Shown here: positions 27,405 to 35,701 of the stretch, in pieces
Layout: every line of letters begins with the position of its first letter
Numbering within the stretch: the first letter of the stretch is position 1
From: Novosphingobium terrae
GTDB taxonomy: Bacteria > Pseudomonadota > Alphaproteobacteria > Sphingomonadales > Sphingomonadaceae
Length of the DNA stretch: 64,000 nt
Reading direction: 5' to 3'
Assembly: GCF_017163935.1 (NCBI RefSeq)
Contig: NZ_JABVZR010000002.1
Coordinates: forward strand, 372,001 to 436,000
The notes under the pieces: model-generated
The model's input: the letters and a program-made list of their open reading frames with translations, nothing else
Told to the model about the DNA's origin: nothing
Database searches by the model: none
Made by a program: the position numbers and the translations under genes

Positions 27405-27998
27405 ATGACTGTCGCCCATCGTGTCCGCCTGGAAGATGTCATCACACTGGCCGACGACTGGTATGTCCTGAAAAAGTCCACCTTTTCCTTCCAGCGCGCT
27501 GATGGCAGCTGGCAAAGGCAATCGCGCGAAACCTATGATCGCGGGAATGGTGCCACCATCCTGCTCTATGATCCCGAGCGACGGACGGTCATTCTCACCC
27601 GGCAGTTCCGTTATCCGGCCTTCGTCAACGGCCATGATGATCTGCTGATCGAAACGCCGGCAGGCCTGCTGGACAATGCCGCCCCCGAAGAACGCATCCG
27701 CGCCGAAACGCAGGAGGAAACAGGGTTCCATGTGCGCGAGGTGCGCCAGATCTTTGACGCTTTCATGAGCCCCGGTTCGGTGACGGAAAGGCTCCACTTC
27801 TTCGTCGGCGAATATCGCCTGGACGATCGCCTGTCCGCTGGCGGCGGCAATGCGGAGGAAGGCGAAGACATCGCCACCTTCGAAGTCGGCATCGATGAGG
27901 CCATGGCCATGATCGACTCAGGCGCCATCAGGGATGGCAAGACCATCATGCTGCTACAATATGCCGCGCTGAAGCTTTTCCGGTCCGATGGACGATGA
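27405..27998 (+). CDS. nudK: NUDIX hydrolase, GDP-mannose pyrophosphatase (NudK)-like
   Basis: The 197-residue protein matches the NudK subgroup: ETPAGLLDNAAPEERIRAET followed by QEETGF is the expanded Nudix box with the metal-binding EExxE-type residues, and MSPGSVTE is the substrate loop typical of NudK. It would hydrolyse GDP-mannose (or ADP-ribose-like nucleotide sugars) to GMP and mannose-1-phosphate. Divergence from a DeoR regulator, whose family senses phosphosugars, fits a sugar-nucleotide role. The exact substrate preference is inferred from the subgroup. Confidence 0.86.
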   Translation: MTVAHRVRLEDVITLADDWYVLKKSTFSFQRADGSWQRQSRETYDRGNGATILLYDPERRTVILTRQFRYPAFVNGHDDLLIETPAGLLDNAAPEERIRAETQEETGFHVREVRQIFDAFMSPGSVTERLHFFVGEYRLDDRLSAGGGNAEEGEDIATFEVGIDEAMAMIDSGAIRDGKTIMLLQYAALKLFRSDGR

Positions 27999-28070
27999 TC
28001 GCGGCGGTCTGCCCGGAATGACGGGGCTTTCTCCATCGAGAGCAATCGTCCAAGTCCGGAAAAGTCAGGC

Positions 28071-28535
28071 TTACAGGCCCAGCTCCGACAGGCCGGGATG
28101 ATCGTCGGGGCGGCGACCCTGCGGCCAATGAAACAGGCGATCCTCTGGTGCGATGGCCAGATCGTTGATGCTGGCGATCCGGCGGCGCATCAGACCAGCC
28201 TCGTCGAACTCCCAATTCTCATTGCCATAGGAGCGCCACCACTGGCCGCCCTCATCATGCCATTCATAGGCGAAGCGCACCGCGATCCGGTTGTCATGAA
28301 AGCTCCAGACCTCCTTGATCAGCCGGTACGCCTGTTCGCGTGACCATTTGCGGGAGAGGAAGGCGATGATCTCCGTGCGGCCCGTTAGAAAATCGGCGCG
28401 ATTGCGCCACTGACTGTCGAGCGTATAGGCCAGAGCGACCTTTTCAGGATCGCGGCTGTTCCATGCGTCCTCGGCCAGACGGGCCTTTTGCGCGGCGGTT
28501 TCCGGGGTAAAGGGCGGCAGGGGCGGACGGCTCAT
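28071..28535 (-). CDS. DUF1348 (NTF2-like) protein
   Basis: The 154-residue protein matches the DUF1348 family: [20 protein letters not shown], then [37 protein letters not shown] and [12 protein letters not shown]. The fold is NTF2-like; no activity is established for it. Its ATG shares one base with the stop of the upstream DJ-1 gene (TGATG), so the two are translationally coupled and probably act together. Confidence 0.88.
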   Translation of the reverse strand: MSRPPLPPFTPETAAQKARLAEDAWNSRDPEKVALAYTLDSQWRNRADFLTGRTEIIAFLSRKWSREQAYRLIKEVWSFHDNRIAVRFAYEWHDEGGQWWRSYGNENWEFDEAGLMRRRIASINDLAIAPEDRLFHWPQGRRPDDHPGLSELGL

Positions 28536-29236
28536 CAAACAATCTCCTGAAGGGCAAGGCGGGACGCGGCTTGGCGCGCTTCGGCTTCACGGATGGGCAT
28601 CATGGCGGCCATGCGCCCCTGATAGGCAGCGAGGATTTCGGGCGGCGCTGTCTCGGGCGTGCCAGACTCGAAAGGCGGCGCGGGGGCATATTCCAATCCT
28701 AGCTGAAGCGACTGCGCCAGAGCAACGCCGCCCAGTTCGGCCAGCACGGTCAGCGCGAAATCGATCCCCGCCGTCACCCCGCCGCCGGTGATGACCGTGC
28801 CATCACGCACGACACGCCCGGCATCCGGTATGGCGCCAAACAGCGGCAGCAGATGGCGCCACGCCCAATGGCAGGCGGCACGCCGGCCCTGCAGCAGGCC
28901 TGCCGCTCCCAAAATCAGCGATCCCGTGCACACCGAGGTGACATAACGCGCGCCCAGACCAAGGCGGCGCACCTCACCGACAAAATCCTCATCCAGCGCC
29001 ACTTGCGTGGCTGTGGCCCCGCCGGGAACGCAGAGCAGGTCACAGGCGGCAATGTCAGCCAGGCGCTGCGTGTCGGCAAACACCAGCCCCTCGGCAGCGA
29101 CATGGCCGCCATCGCGGCTCGCCACAAGCGTCTCGCTGTTCGGCAGCCGTGAAAGGAACTGATGCGGGCCCGTGAAATCAAGCTGGGTCATGCCGGGGAA
29201 CAGGGCAAAGACGATGCGGAACGGCTGATCGGTCAT
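28535..29236 (-). CDS. DJ-1/PfpI family protein, isonitrile hydratase-like
   Basis: The 233-residue protein is a DJ-1/PfpI-superfamily enzyme. The conserved Cys lies in the nucleophile elbow [20 protein letters not shown], an acidic residue is in [15 protein letters not shown], and [20 protein letters not shown] closes the domain. This pattern is closest to isonitrile hydratase (InhA)-type enzymes, which convert isonitriles to N-formamides, although many relatives are uncharacterised. It is coupled to DUF1348 and divergent from a GlxA regulator that carries the same fold. Confidence 0.86.
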   Translation of the reverse strand: MTDQPFRIVFALFPGMTQLDFTGPHQFLSRLPNSETLVASRDGGHVAAEGLVFADTQRLADIAACDLLCVPGGATATQVALDEDFVGEVRRLGLGARYVTSVCTGSLILGAAGLLQGRRAACHWAWRHLLPLFGAIPDAGRVVRDGTVITGGGVTAGIDFALTVLAELGGVALAQSLQLGLEYAPAPPFESGTPETAPPEILAAYQGRMAAMMPIREAEARQAASRLALQEIV

Positions 29237-29317
29237 GAGAGCCTCCTTATGGGGAACAGCCTCTTCATCGCGCAGGGCACGGCTTGACGAAATGACAATG
29301 ATCCCTCAATTCAAGCC

Positions 29318-30268
29318 ATGCCTCGCACCCTCGCCCTTTACCTTTATGAGGAGTTTCAGCTCCTCGACGCCTGCGGGCCGATCACCAGTTTCGAGATTGC
29401 CGGGCGCATGCATGATACACCCTATCGGCTGACACTGCTTTCGGCCAAGGGCGGGCCGGTGCGCAGCTCTTCCGGCGTGGCGCTTGAGACCATCGCCGCT
29501 GATGCGGATGCACTTTCCATCGACACGCTGATCGTCGTGGGGGGCAATGGCAGCCGCGATGCCATGCGCGATCCTGCGGTTGTCACCTTCCTCCGTCAGG
29601 CTGCGGGCCGCGTGCGACGCTTGTGCAGCGTCTGCTCCGGCGCCTTCCTGCTGGCCTCAGCCGGTGCCCTCGACGGGCGCCGGGCCACCACCCATTGGCG
29701 CCGGGCCAAGCTGCTGGCGCGCCTGTTCCCCAAGGTGGCGGTTGACGTGGACCGCATCCATATCCGCGATGGCGATGTGTGGACATCGGCGGGGATCACC
29801 GCCGGCATTGATCTGGCGCTGGCGCTGATCGGCGACGATCTGGGCGAGGATCTGGCGCGTGCCGTGGCGCAGGATATGGTGGTCTATTATCGCCGACCGG
29901 GCGGGCAATCGCAATTTTCGGCTCTGGCGGAGCTTGGCGGCGATGGCGCGCATTTCGCCCCCTTGCTTGACTGGGTCCGCGCTCACCTCGACCAGCGGCT
30001 GACCATCGACGTGCTGGCCGCGCAGGCCGCGATGAGCCCGCGCAATTTCTCGCGGGCCTTTACCCGTGACATGGGGATGAGCCCCGCCAAGGCCGTCGAG
30101 CGTTTGCGGCTGGACGTCGCCCGCGAGCGTGTGGAAAGCAGCCCGGCCCCGATCGAGCAGATCGCCGCCACACTTGGCTTTCACGATCCCGAGCGGATGC
30201 GCCGCGCCTTTATTCGGGCCTTTGGCCAGCCCCCGCAGGCCATGCGCCGCTTGGCCCGGCATGGGTGA
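29318..30268 (+). CDS. GlxA-type AraC regulator with DJ-1/PfpI sensor domain
   Basis: The 316-residue protein joins an N-terminal DJ-1/PfpI domain (TLALYLYEEFQLLDACGPIT; CSVCSGAFLLASAGALDGRR) to a C-terminal AraC DNA-binding domain with two HTHs (TIDVLAAQAAMSPRNFSRAF, IEQIAATLGFHDPERMRRAF). The elbow Cys is retained (SVCSG). It is transcribed divergently from the DJ-1 enzyme, with which it shares fold and probably a ligand class, and is its likely regulator. Confidence 0.92.
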   Translation: MPRTLALYLYEEFQLLDACGPITSFEIAGRMHDTPYRLTLLSAKGGPVRSSSGVALETIAADADALSIDTLIVVGGNGSRDAMRDPAVVTFLRQAAGRVRRLCSVCSGAFLLASAGALDGRRATTHWRRAKLLARLFPKVAVDVDRIHIRDGDVWTSAGITAGIDLALALIGDDLGEDLARAVAQDMVVYYRRPGGQSQFSALAELGGDGAHFAPLLDWVRAHLDQRLTIDVLAAQAAMSPRNFSRAFTRDMGMSPAKAVERLRLDVARERVESSPAPIEQIAATLGFHDPERMRRAFIRAFGQPPQAMRRLARHG

Positions 30269-30357
30269 TGCCGGACGGCCCCAATATCCGCAAATTCTGT
30301 CGACAACGCTTTCGATAAGGCCGAGGGAACGGCGAAACCACAGCAGGAAACCGATGC

Positions 30358-30666
30358 ATGCCAGACAGCGATGACAACTATGTGTATGATGAGGAAAGCG
30401 GCGAATGGATGCCCGCCGCCGAACTGGCGGAACGGCGCAATGCCGCATCCCGGCCCGAAGTGCGCGATGCTGTCGGCAATCTGCTGGCCGACGGCGATCA
30501 GGTGACGCTCATCAAGGATCTCGACGTCAAGGGCGCGGGGCAAACGCTCAAGCGCGGCACGCTGATCAAGTCCATCCGCCTGACGGGCGACGCGCAGGAG
30601 ATCGACTGCAAATTCGACGGCATCAAGGGCCTGGTGCTGCGGGCGGAGTTCGTCCGCAAGCGTTGA
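30358..30666 (+). CDS. PhnA/YjdM-type protein lacking the N-terminal zinc ribbon
   Basis: The 102-residue protein has the PhnA/YjdM C-terminal SH3-like domain (VRDAVGNLLADGDQVTLIKD, LKRGTLIKSIRLTGD, IDCKFDGIKGLVLRAEFVRK). E. coli YjdM has a four-Cys zinc ribbon before it. Here that part is replaced by an acidic, Cys-free segment (DDNYVYDEESGEWMPAAELA). Despite the family name, no role in phosphonate use is proven. It stands alone. Confidence 0.85.
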   Translation: MPDSDDNYVYDEESGEWMPAAELAERRNAASRPEVRDAVGNLLADGDQVTLIKDLDVKGAGQTLKRGTLIKSIRLTGDAQEIDCKFDGIKGLVLRAEFVRKR

Positions 30667-30845
30667 TGAAGGCTGCTCCCGGATCGCACCCTGGCTGCCA
30701 TGGCCATAGGTAATCCGGGAAGCCTCCAACCGAAAACATCGGCCACTCTGACCGGCATACCGAACGCGCGCTGCATCGTTGCGGCCAGCGCCACCATCTC
30801 GACGATCAGCGCGTAATGGACACCGCGCTCCTGATTTTCAGGCGC

Positions 30846-31043
30846 CTATTTCCCCTTTTCCTTCATTTCGAGATAGGCTGCATCACGCGCTTCCGGGGTC
30901 AGCCCCTGCAGATATTGCTTGGCGGCTTTATAGGTCAGGAATGGCTTCCCATCAGCAATGATGGGGGTGGTACGGCCGTTGTAGATACGGCGAAGCAACC
31001 GCCTTTGCGGTCTGCTCAACGATTGGGTGGCTTCATCTAACAT
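30846..31043 (-). CDS. Small hypothetical protein, 65 residues
   Basis: The ATG at 31043 gives a basic, helix-rich 65-residue protein starting MLDEATQSLSRPQRRLLRRI and ending in a charged EMKEKGK tail. The composition is protein-like and the region contains no competing gene. A TTAGGG lies directly before the start and is a poor ribosome site. I do not recognise the family. It sits between the PhnA-like and CopC genes, with no evident link to either. Confidence 0.55.
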   Translation of the reverse strand: MLDEATQSLSRPQRRLLRRIYNGRTTPIIADGKPFLTYKAAKQYLQGLTPEARDAAYLEMKEKGK

Positions 31044-31352
31044 CCCTAATTTTGATCCCGATCCCGGGAACAATCAAGCCCCATGAGGCGCTTTGTCGAC
31101 CGAATACCGGCGCAGGTCATGCGCCCACCTCGCCTGCGCGAAACAGCGAAATCGTCAGAACATCCACAAGGGCCCGCAGGCGCGGCAACATATGCCACGC
31201 GCAGCCTCCCCTGCTGTCAGGGACGCATCATCACTGGTGCTGACCCGTCGCGCGCCAACGCCGTCCCTCGCCAATTTTACGCCCGCTCACTATTTTCGAG
31301 GGGCCCGCTCTGCCGCCGCGTATCGCATAAGCAACCAAAGGGAGTTTCTTCG

Positions 31353-31742
31353 ATGCGCCATCCTCTTCTTGCCGCCGCGCTGTGTGCCGGCCTTGCCGTT
31401 TCGGGCCTTGCCGCCCCCGCCATGGCGCATCCCAGGCTGGTTTCGGCCAAGCCCGCCGACACCACCACCGCCAGCCATGTGACCGAGGTTTCCGTGACCT
31501 TCAGCGAGCCGCTGATGGCGGCCATGTCCGGCATGGATCTGGTGATGACCGGTATGCCGGGCATGGATCACCACCAGCCCATGAAGATGACCGGCGTGAA
31601 GACCAGCGTGGCGCCCGATGGTGTGACCCTGCTGGCCAAGGTCGCTCGCCCCTTGCCGCCCGGCACCTATGAGGCCGACTGGCACGTGGTTTCCACGGAT
31701 ACCCATCGCGTGACGGGCAAGCTGACCTTTACCGTCAAGTGA
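31353..31742 (+). CDS. copC: CopC-family periplasmic copper-binding protein
   Basis: The 129-residue protein has a signal peptide ending PAMAHPRLV, so His becomes the mature N-terminus used as a copper ligand. The CopC beta-sandwich follows, with VTEVSVTFSEPL, a Met/His-rich loop (GMDHHQPMKMTG) and the C-terminal DWHVVSTDTHRVTGKLTFTV carrying the Cu(II)-binding Asp/His. It binds periplasmic copper and probably passes it to CopD. ATG at 31353 has an AAGGGAG site. Stop and copD start overlap. Confidence 0.92.
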   Translation: MRHPLLAAALCAGLAVSGLAAPAMAHPRLVSAKPADTTTASHVTEVSVTFSEPLMAAMSGMDLVMTGMPGMDHHQPMKMTGVKTSVAPDGVTLLAKVARPLPPGTYEADWHVVSTDTHRVTGKLTFTVK

Positions 31743-32635
31743 TGGAAGGGGCTCAGATCTGGCTGCGCTGGGCCCAGTTCATCGATCTTGCGCTGGTTTT
31801 CGGCATTCCCCTTATCGCAAGCCTGCTGGGGGAACGCCGGATGAGTGGGCAATTGCGACTGGTTCTGGGCATCGGCTGTCTGGCCGGGCTCGGCATCGGC
31901 GTGCTGGGCTTCCTTGTGGCGATGGCGGTGATGGCGGGCAGCGGCATCAAGGATCTCGATCGGGATATGGTCATGATGGTGGCCTGCCATACCGCGCTGG
32001 GCTGGAGTGTCCTCACGCGGCTTGGGGCCTTGCTGATCGGCCTGATCCTCGCCTTGTCCAGCCGGTCGCTGGCGCCGTGGCCCGTGGTAGCAGGCGTGGC
32101 AGCAGCCAGTCTGGTATGGGGCGGCCATGCCGCTGCCTCGCAGGGAGCCCCCGGCATGGCGCGGCTGGCGGGCGACATCGCCCATCTGTGGTGCGGTCTT
32201 GGCTGGGTGGGCGCCTTGCTGCTGTTCACCGCCCGGCTGTGGCGCGCATCGGGTGAGGACAGCGTGATCCTTGCGCAGCTGACGCGCGCGCTGGGCGGCT
32301 TTGCCCTGATCGGCAGCGTGCTGGTCGGCGTGCTGCTCGTCAGCGGTCTGGGCAATCTGTTGTTTCTGGCGACACCCGGGGCATGGGGTGCCATCGCTCA
32401 CGCGCCCTATGGGCGGCTGATGATCGCCAAACTCAGCCTGTTTGCCGGCATGTTCCTGCTGGCCGCGCGCAACCGCTTTCTTCTGGTGCCCGCACTGGAG
32501 CAGGCCTCCCTGCCTTTGGCCCGGCAACAGGCCCTTTCGGCCCTGCGCCTCAGCGTCTCGCTGGAGATGCTGCTGGCCCTCGGCGTGATCCTGTGTGTGG
32601 CTGCGGCAGGAACACTCGACCCTGCCGCAGCCTGA
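31742..32635 (+). CDS. copD: CopD-family inner-membrane copper protein
   Basis: The 297-residue protein has about eight hydrophobic helices and the CopD pattern (WLRWAQFIDLALVFGIPLIA; HLWCGLGWVGALLLF; APYGRLMIAKLSLF). It partners with CopC in copper import or homeostasis. The ATG at 31742 shares its first base with the copC stop; a GTG at 31739 would also work. The two genes form a minimal copCD operon without visible regulator. Confidence 0.9.
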   Translation: MEGAQIWLRWAQFIDLALVFGIPLIASLLGERRMSGQLRLVLGIGCLAGLGIGVLGFLVAMAVMAGSGIKDLDRDMVMMVACHTALGWSVLTRLGALLIGLILALSSRSLAPWPVVAGVAAASLVWGGHAAASQGAPGMARLAGDIAHLWCGLGWVGALLLFTARLWRASGEDSVILAQLTRALGGFALIGSVLVGVLLVSGLGNLLFLATPGAWGAIAHAPYGRLMIAKLSLFAGMFLLAARNRFLLVPALEQASLPLARQQALSALRLSVSLEMLLALGVILCVAAAGTLDPAAA

Positions 32636-32644
32636 GCCTCTGGC

Positions 32645-33214
32645 CTAACAGACCACCACACGCACAAAACGGGCGATGGTCTCGCCCGCATTGGCATAGG
32701 AAAATTCCTGAGCGCTGCCATAAATCGCAAAGTCGCCAGCCTTGATCGTGACGGCGCCGTCCTGCTTGTCGATCCGCACGCAGCCTTCGTGAACGAAGAT
32801 CATCTCTGACCATCCGGCAGGGTCCGGCTCGGCCTGATAGGTATCGCCGACGCCAAGCGACCAGCTCCAAAGCTGCGCGGATGAGGCCGCGGGCACGCTG
32901 CCCAGCAGCTTGGAGATGCTGGCGTCGCTCGCCCCGCGCCACATCGTGGCATCGATCCGCTCGGTGGCAGCGGTCGGGTCGGCGACCATGGCGACGAAAT
33001 CGACGCCGAGCGCCCACGCCAGCCGGTCCAGACTCGAAAGGCTGACATTCGTGTCGCCGCCTTCGAGGCTGACGATCATGCGGCGGCTGACCTCGGCCCG
33101 TTTGGCCAAAGCGTCCTGACTCAAACCGGCAGCCATGCGCAAGCGACGCAAATTGCTGGAGACATGCGCCAGCACATCGCCACGCTTTTCTTGACTGCGC
33201 ATTATATTGCTCAT
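32645..33214 (-). CDS. XRE-cupin transcriptional regulator
   Basis: The 189-residue protein has a Cro/CI HTH (NLRRLRMAAGLSQDALAKRA, then EVSRRMIVSLEGGDTNVSL) and a C-terminal cupin (WSEMIFVHEGCVRIDKQDG, IKAGDFAIYGS). Such proteins sense a small ligand in the cupin. It is divergent from an EamA exporter with only 11 bases between starts. The ATG at 33214 has no ribosome site; ATG at 33202 or a GTG at 33175 are alternatives. The direct repeats at the start codons would let it repress both genes. Confidence 0.9.
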   Translation of the reverse strand: MSNIMRSQEKRGDVLAHVSSNLRRLRMAAGLSQDALAKRAEVSRRMIVSLEGGDTNVSLSSLDRLAWALGVDFVAMVADPTAATERIDATMWRGASDASISKLLGSVPAASSAQLWSWSLGVGDTYQAEPDPAGWSEMIFVHEGCVRIDKQDGAVTIKAGDFAIYGSAQEFSYANAGETIARFVRVVVC

Positions 33215-33232
33215 ATCTGCGCATTATGTTGC
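33196..33232. promoter_or_regulatory. Direct-repeat operator at the XRE-cupin/EamA divergent starts
   Basis: TGCGCATTATATTGC (33196-33210) and TGCGCATTATGTTGC (33218-33232) match at 14 of 15 bases and start 22 bases apart, about two helical turns. They overlap the start codons of both genes, so bound protein would block both promoters. Confidence 0.65.
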
Positions 33233-34113
33233 ACATCTCTCCACAGCGCAAATCCCTTTTCTCGCCTCAGGAACTGGCCCTGATCGGCATCACCACGCTG
33301 TGGGGGGCAACCTTCCTGATCGTCCATATCGCCATGGCGCATGCCGGACCGCTGTTCTTTGTGGGGCTGCGCTTCGTGACGGCGGGCGGGCTGAGCCTTG
33401 TGATCTTCCGCAAGACCTTGATGAAGGTAACGGCCAAGGAGCTGGTCGCCGGCACCGCCATCGGCGTGGCGATTTTCCTTGGCTATGCGCTGCAAACCTA
33501 TGGCCTCAAGACGATCAACAGCAGCACATCGGCCTTTCTGACCGCGCTTTATGTGCCGATGGTGCCGCTGCTGCAGTGGGGCGTGATGCGGCGCTTGCCG
33601 CGGGCCATGACCTGGGCCGGGATCGCGCTCGCCTTTGCGGGGCTGGTCTGTCTGGCTGGCCCGAATGCCTTTCATGTGGGGTTGGGACGCGGCGAAGTGG
33701 CAACCGTGGTGAGCGCAGTCGCGATTGCCGCCGAAATTCTGCTGATCAGCCAGTTCGCCGGATCGGTCGATTCCACCCGCATCACGGTGGTGCAGCTCCT
33801 TGCCGCCGGCCTGTTGTCTTTCGCGATGATGCCGATCGCCGGGGAACAGATTCCCGCGTTTTCATGGATCTGGTGTGCCAGTGCTATCGGCCTTGGCATC
33901 GCCAGCGCGATGATCCAGCTGACCATGAACTGGGCGCAGCGCTCGGTCTCGCCGGCCCGCGCGACCATCATCTATGCGGGCGAGCCGGTCTGGGCCGGTC
34001 TTGTCGGTCGCCTCGCCGGGGACCGGCTCCCTGCCCTCGCGCTGTTGGGCGCGTTGCTGATCGTTGCAGGCGTGATCGTGAGTGAATTGAAGCCGCGAAG
34101 TGACCCTGCCTGA
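33226..34113 (+). CDS. EamA/DMT-family transporter
   Basis: The 295-residue protein has about 10 transmembrane helices with two EamA repeats: IGITTLWGATFLIVHIAMAH in the first, YAGEPVWAGLVGRLAGDRLP in the second. It probably exports an amino acid or metabolite. The start lacks a ribosome site and lies inside an operator repeat, so a leaderless transcript is possible. It is controlled with the divergent XRE-cupin gene. Confidence 0.9.
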   Translation: MLHISPQRKSLFSPQELALIGITTLWGATFLIVHIAMAHAGPLFFVGLRFVTAGGLSLVIFRKTLMKVTAKELVAGTAIGVAIFLGYALQTYGLKTINSSTSAFLTALYVPMVPLLQWGVMRRLPRAMTWAGIALAFAGLVCLAGPNAFHVGLGRGEVATVVSAVAIAAEILLISQFAGSVDSTRITVVQLLAAGLLSFAMMPIAGEQIPAFSWIWCASAIGLGIASAMIQLTMNWAQRSVSPARATIIYAGEPVWAGLVGRLAGDRLPALALLGALLIVAGVIVSELKPRSDPA

Positions 34114-34151
34114 ATCCCCCTTATTGCTCTCATCGCAGCGCCAGAAAGGCT

Positions 34152-34409
34152 TCAGAGCCCGATCTTTTCCAGAGCTGATGCGAGTTCGGTGTCAGCGATC
34201 ACGCCATCCTTGGGCTTCAGGCGGTTCAGCGCAGTCTGCAGCCGCTTTTGCGCGACCTGAAAGCTCTTGTGCCGAACATCGCGCGCAAAATTCGTCCGCC
34301 CCGACCGGCTCTCGCCCAGCAGGGCTGCCCATTTCGCCTCTTCGGCGGCCAGCAGCGCCAGCGCCAGTCTCAGGCCATCTCTCTGGCCATGAGCGTAATC
34401 ATCGGACAT
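34152..34409 (-). CDS. Small hypothetical protein, 85 residues
   Basis: The 85-residue, mainly helical, basic protein starts MSDDYAHGQRDGLRLALALL and continues with an Ala/Glu-rich helix and a Lys-containing tail ending EKIGL. It lies directly downstream of the broken esterase gene on the same strand, 18 bases after the restored stop, and so probably shares its transcript. No family recognised. Confidence 0.6.
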   Translation of the reverse strand: MSDDYAHGQRDGLRLALALLAAEEAKWAALLGESRSGRTNFARDVRHKSFQVAQKRLQTALNRLKPKDGVIADTELASALEKIGL

Positions 34410-34427
34410 GCCGCGTCTCCTGAAGCC

Positions 34428-35080
34428 TCACAATCCGAAGGCGCTGGCGACGAACTCGGCCCCCATCCGCAATCCGATATCATCCACGCCGTGCCCAAGC
34501 CCTTGCGACACATGGGTCGTCACCGCAATACCCCGCGGCTCCAGCTCCATTTGCGCTGCTCGCAGCGCGGTGACCGGCACGATATCGTCCTGATCACCAT
34601 GGATAGCAGCACGGGCGGCTTGCTGAACGGCTCGCGTGACAGCTCGGCCGCGCCCGTCAGCATCCCTGAATAGCCGACGATGCCCGCCACCGCCCGCTGG
34701 CGCCTGAGCCCGACATGCAGCGCCATCATCGTCCCCTGACTGAAACCGACAATCGCGAGCTTGTCCTCACCCAGACCATATTGCGCCAGCTTTCGGTCGA
34801 TAAAGGCATCAATGGGCGCTGCGGCACTGGCAGCACCGGCAGCCAGCGCCGCCGGATTGAAGGCGTTGAGCGCCCACCACTGGTAACCCGGCCCCATCAC
34901 ACATGGCTGCGGCGCGTTGGGCGCCAGAAACAGAGCATCGGGCAAAAGCTTTTGCCATTCCGGCACAAAGGAGATCATGTCCGCGCCATTCGAGCCATAT
35001 CCATGCAGCAGAAGCACAATCTGCTGCGGCGCTTTGCCCGAAAGGGGCTGCTTGCTCGATCCGTTGACAATTTTGGACAC
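34428..35080 (-). pseudogene. Alpha/beta-hydrolase (phospholipase/carboxylesterase family), single-base frameshift
   Basis: The first 160 residues are a clean esterase: LLLHGYGSNGADMISFVPEW, GFSQGTMMALHVGL with the nucleophile Ser. Near 34600-34606 the frame shifts; after PPVLL the in-frame sequence becomes SMVIRTIS and ends at 34520. Moving one base restores HGDQDDIVPVTALRAAQ, then QGLGHGVDDIG and a stop at 34428, supplying the missing catalytic Asp and His. So one base has been lost after codon VLL. Either the gene is inactivated or there is a sequencing error. Intact it would be about 216 residues. Confidence 0.85.
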
Positions 35081-35117
35081 GCCGTCTCCCTTGGTGGCCG
35101 TTTCGCTTGAAAGCCTG

Positions 35118-35579
35118 TCATTCTGCCTTGATCAGGGATGGCTTGGCAACCGCCAGCCCGCTGCCAAAGACGATGGCATCCTCGATAAAGCCGGTCACCG
35201 TCTGGCCATAGCGCCCCATGGCCGTGCAGCGCAGTCTCCAGCCGATGTAGGATGCGGTCAGCGCGGTGGCCGCCGCAATCGCTCCGCCAAGCATCCGGCG
35301 ACCGCGCGGCGCAACAGCCGCCCCGGCATAGGCGGCGGTGATGCTGCGCACGGCAAGGCCGACAGGCTCGATGCGATCAGGCGCGGTTTTCATCTTGTCG
35401 CCCGCCATCTCTGCCGCCGCCAGCGCCGCCGTTCCCGCCGCGATCAGCGGATTGAGCAGCAGCGACTGCAGTGGCAGATCCGTTGGCAAGCTACCGCTGC
35501 GCGTGGCCGTCGCGATGGCGGCCAGTGGCGTGATGCCGCGTTGCCCGGCCACCAGACCCATAAGGAAAGAACGAAGCAT
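35118..35579 (-). CDS. DUF4126 family membrane protein
   Basis: The 153-residue protein matches DUF4126: LRSFLMGLVAGQRGITPLAA near the start, then PDRIEPVGLAVRSITAAYAG and a Gly/Ala-rich membrane half. It has several hydrophobic segments. The ATG at 35579 follows AAAGGGGGC; the longer frame overlaps the OpgD-like gene. It lies 122 bases after opgD in the same direction. Function unknown. Confidence 0.82.
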   Translation of the reverse strand: MLRSFLMGLVAGQRGITPLAAIATATRSGSLPTDLPLQSLLLNPLIAAGTAALAAAEMAGDKMKTAPDRIEPVGLAVRSITAAYAGAAVAPRGRRMLGGAIAAATALTASYIGWRLRCTAMGRYGQTVTGFIEDAIVFGSGLAVAKPSLIKAE

Positions 35580-35701
35580 AGCGCCCCCTTTCGGTGAGAC
35601 TGACCACATTGTAAGCGATGAGGACAACATCTGGTTCCTTGTCCCCCGCGGCAGATCGGTTGCTGAGGAAAGATCGAGGGGCAGGCCCGTCCATGGGCGG
35701 C

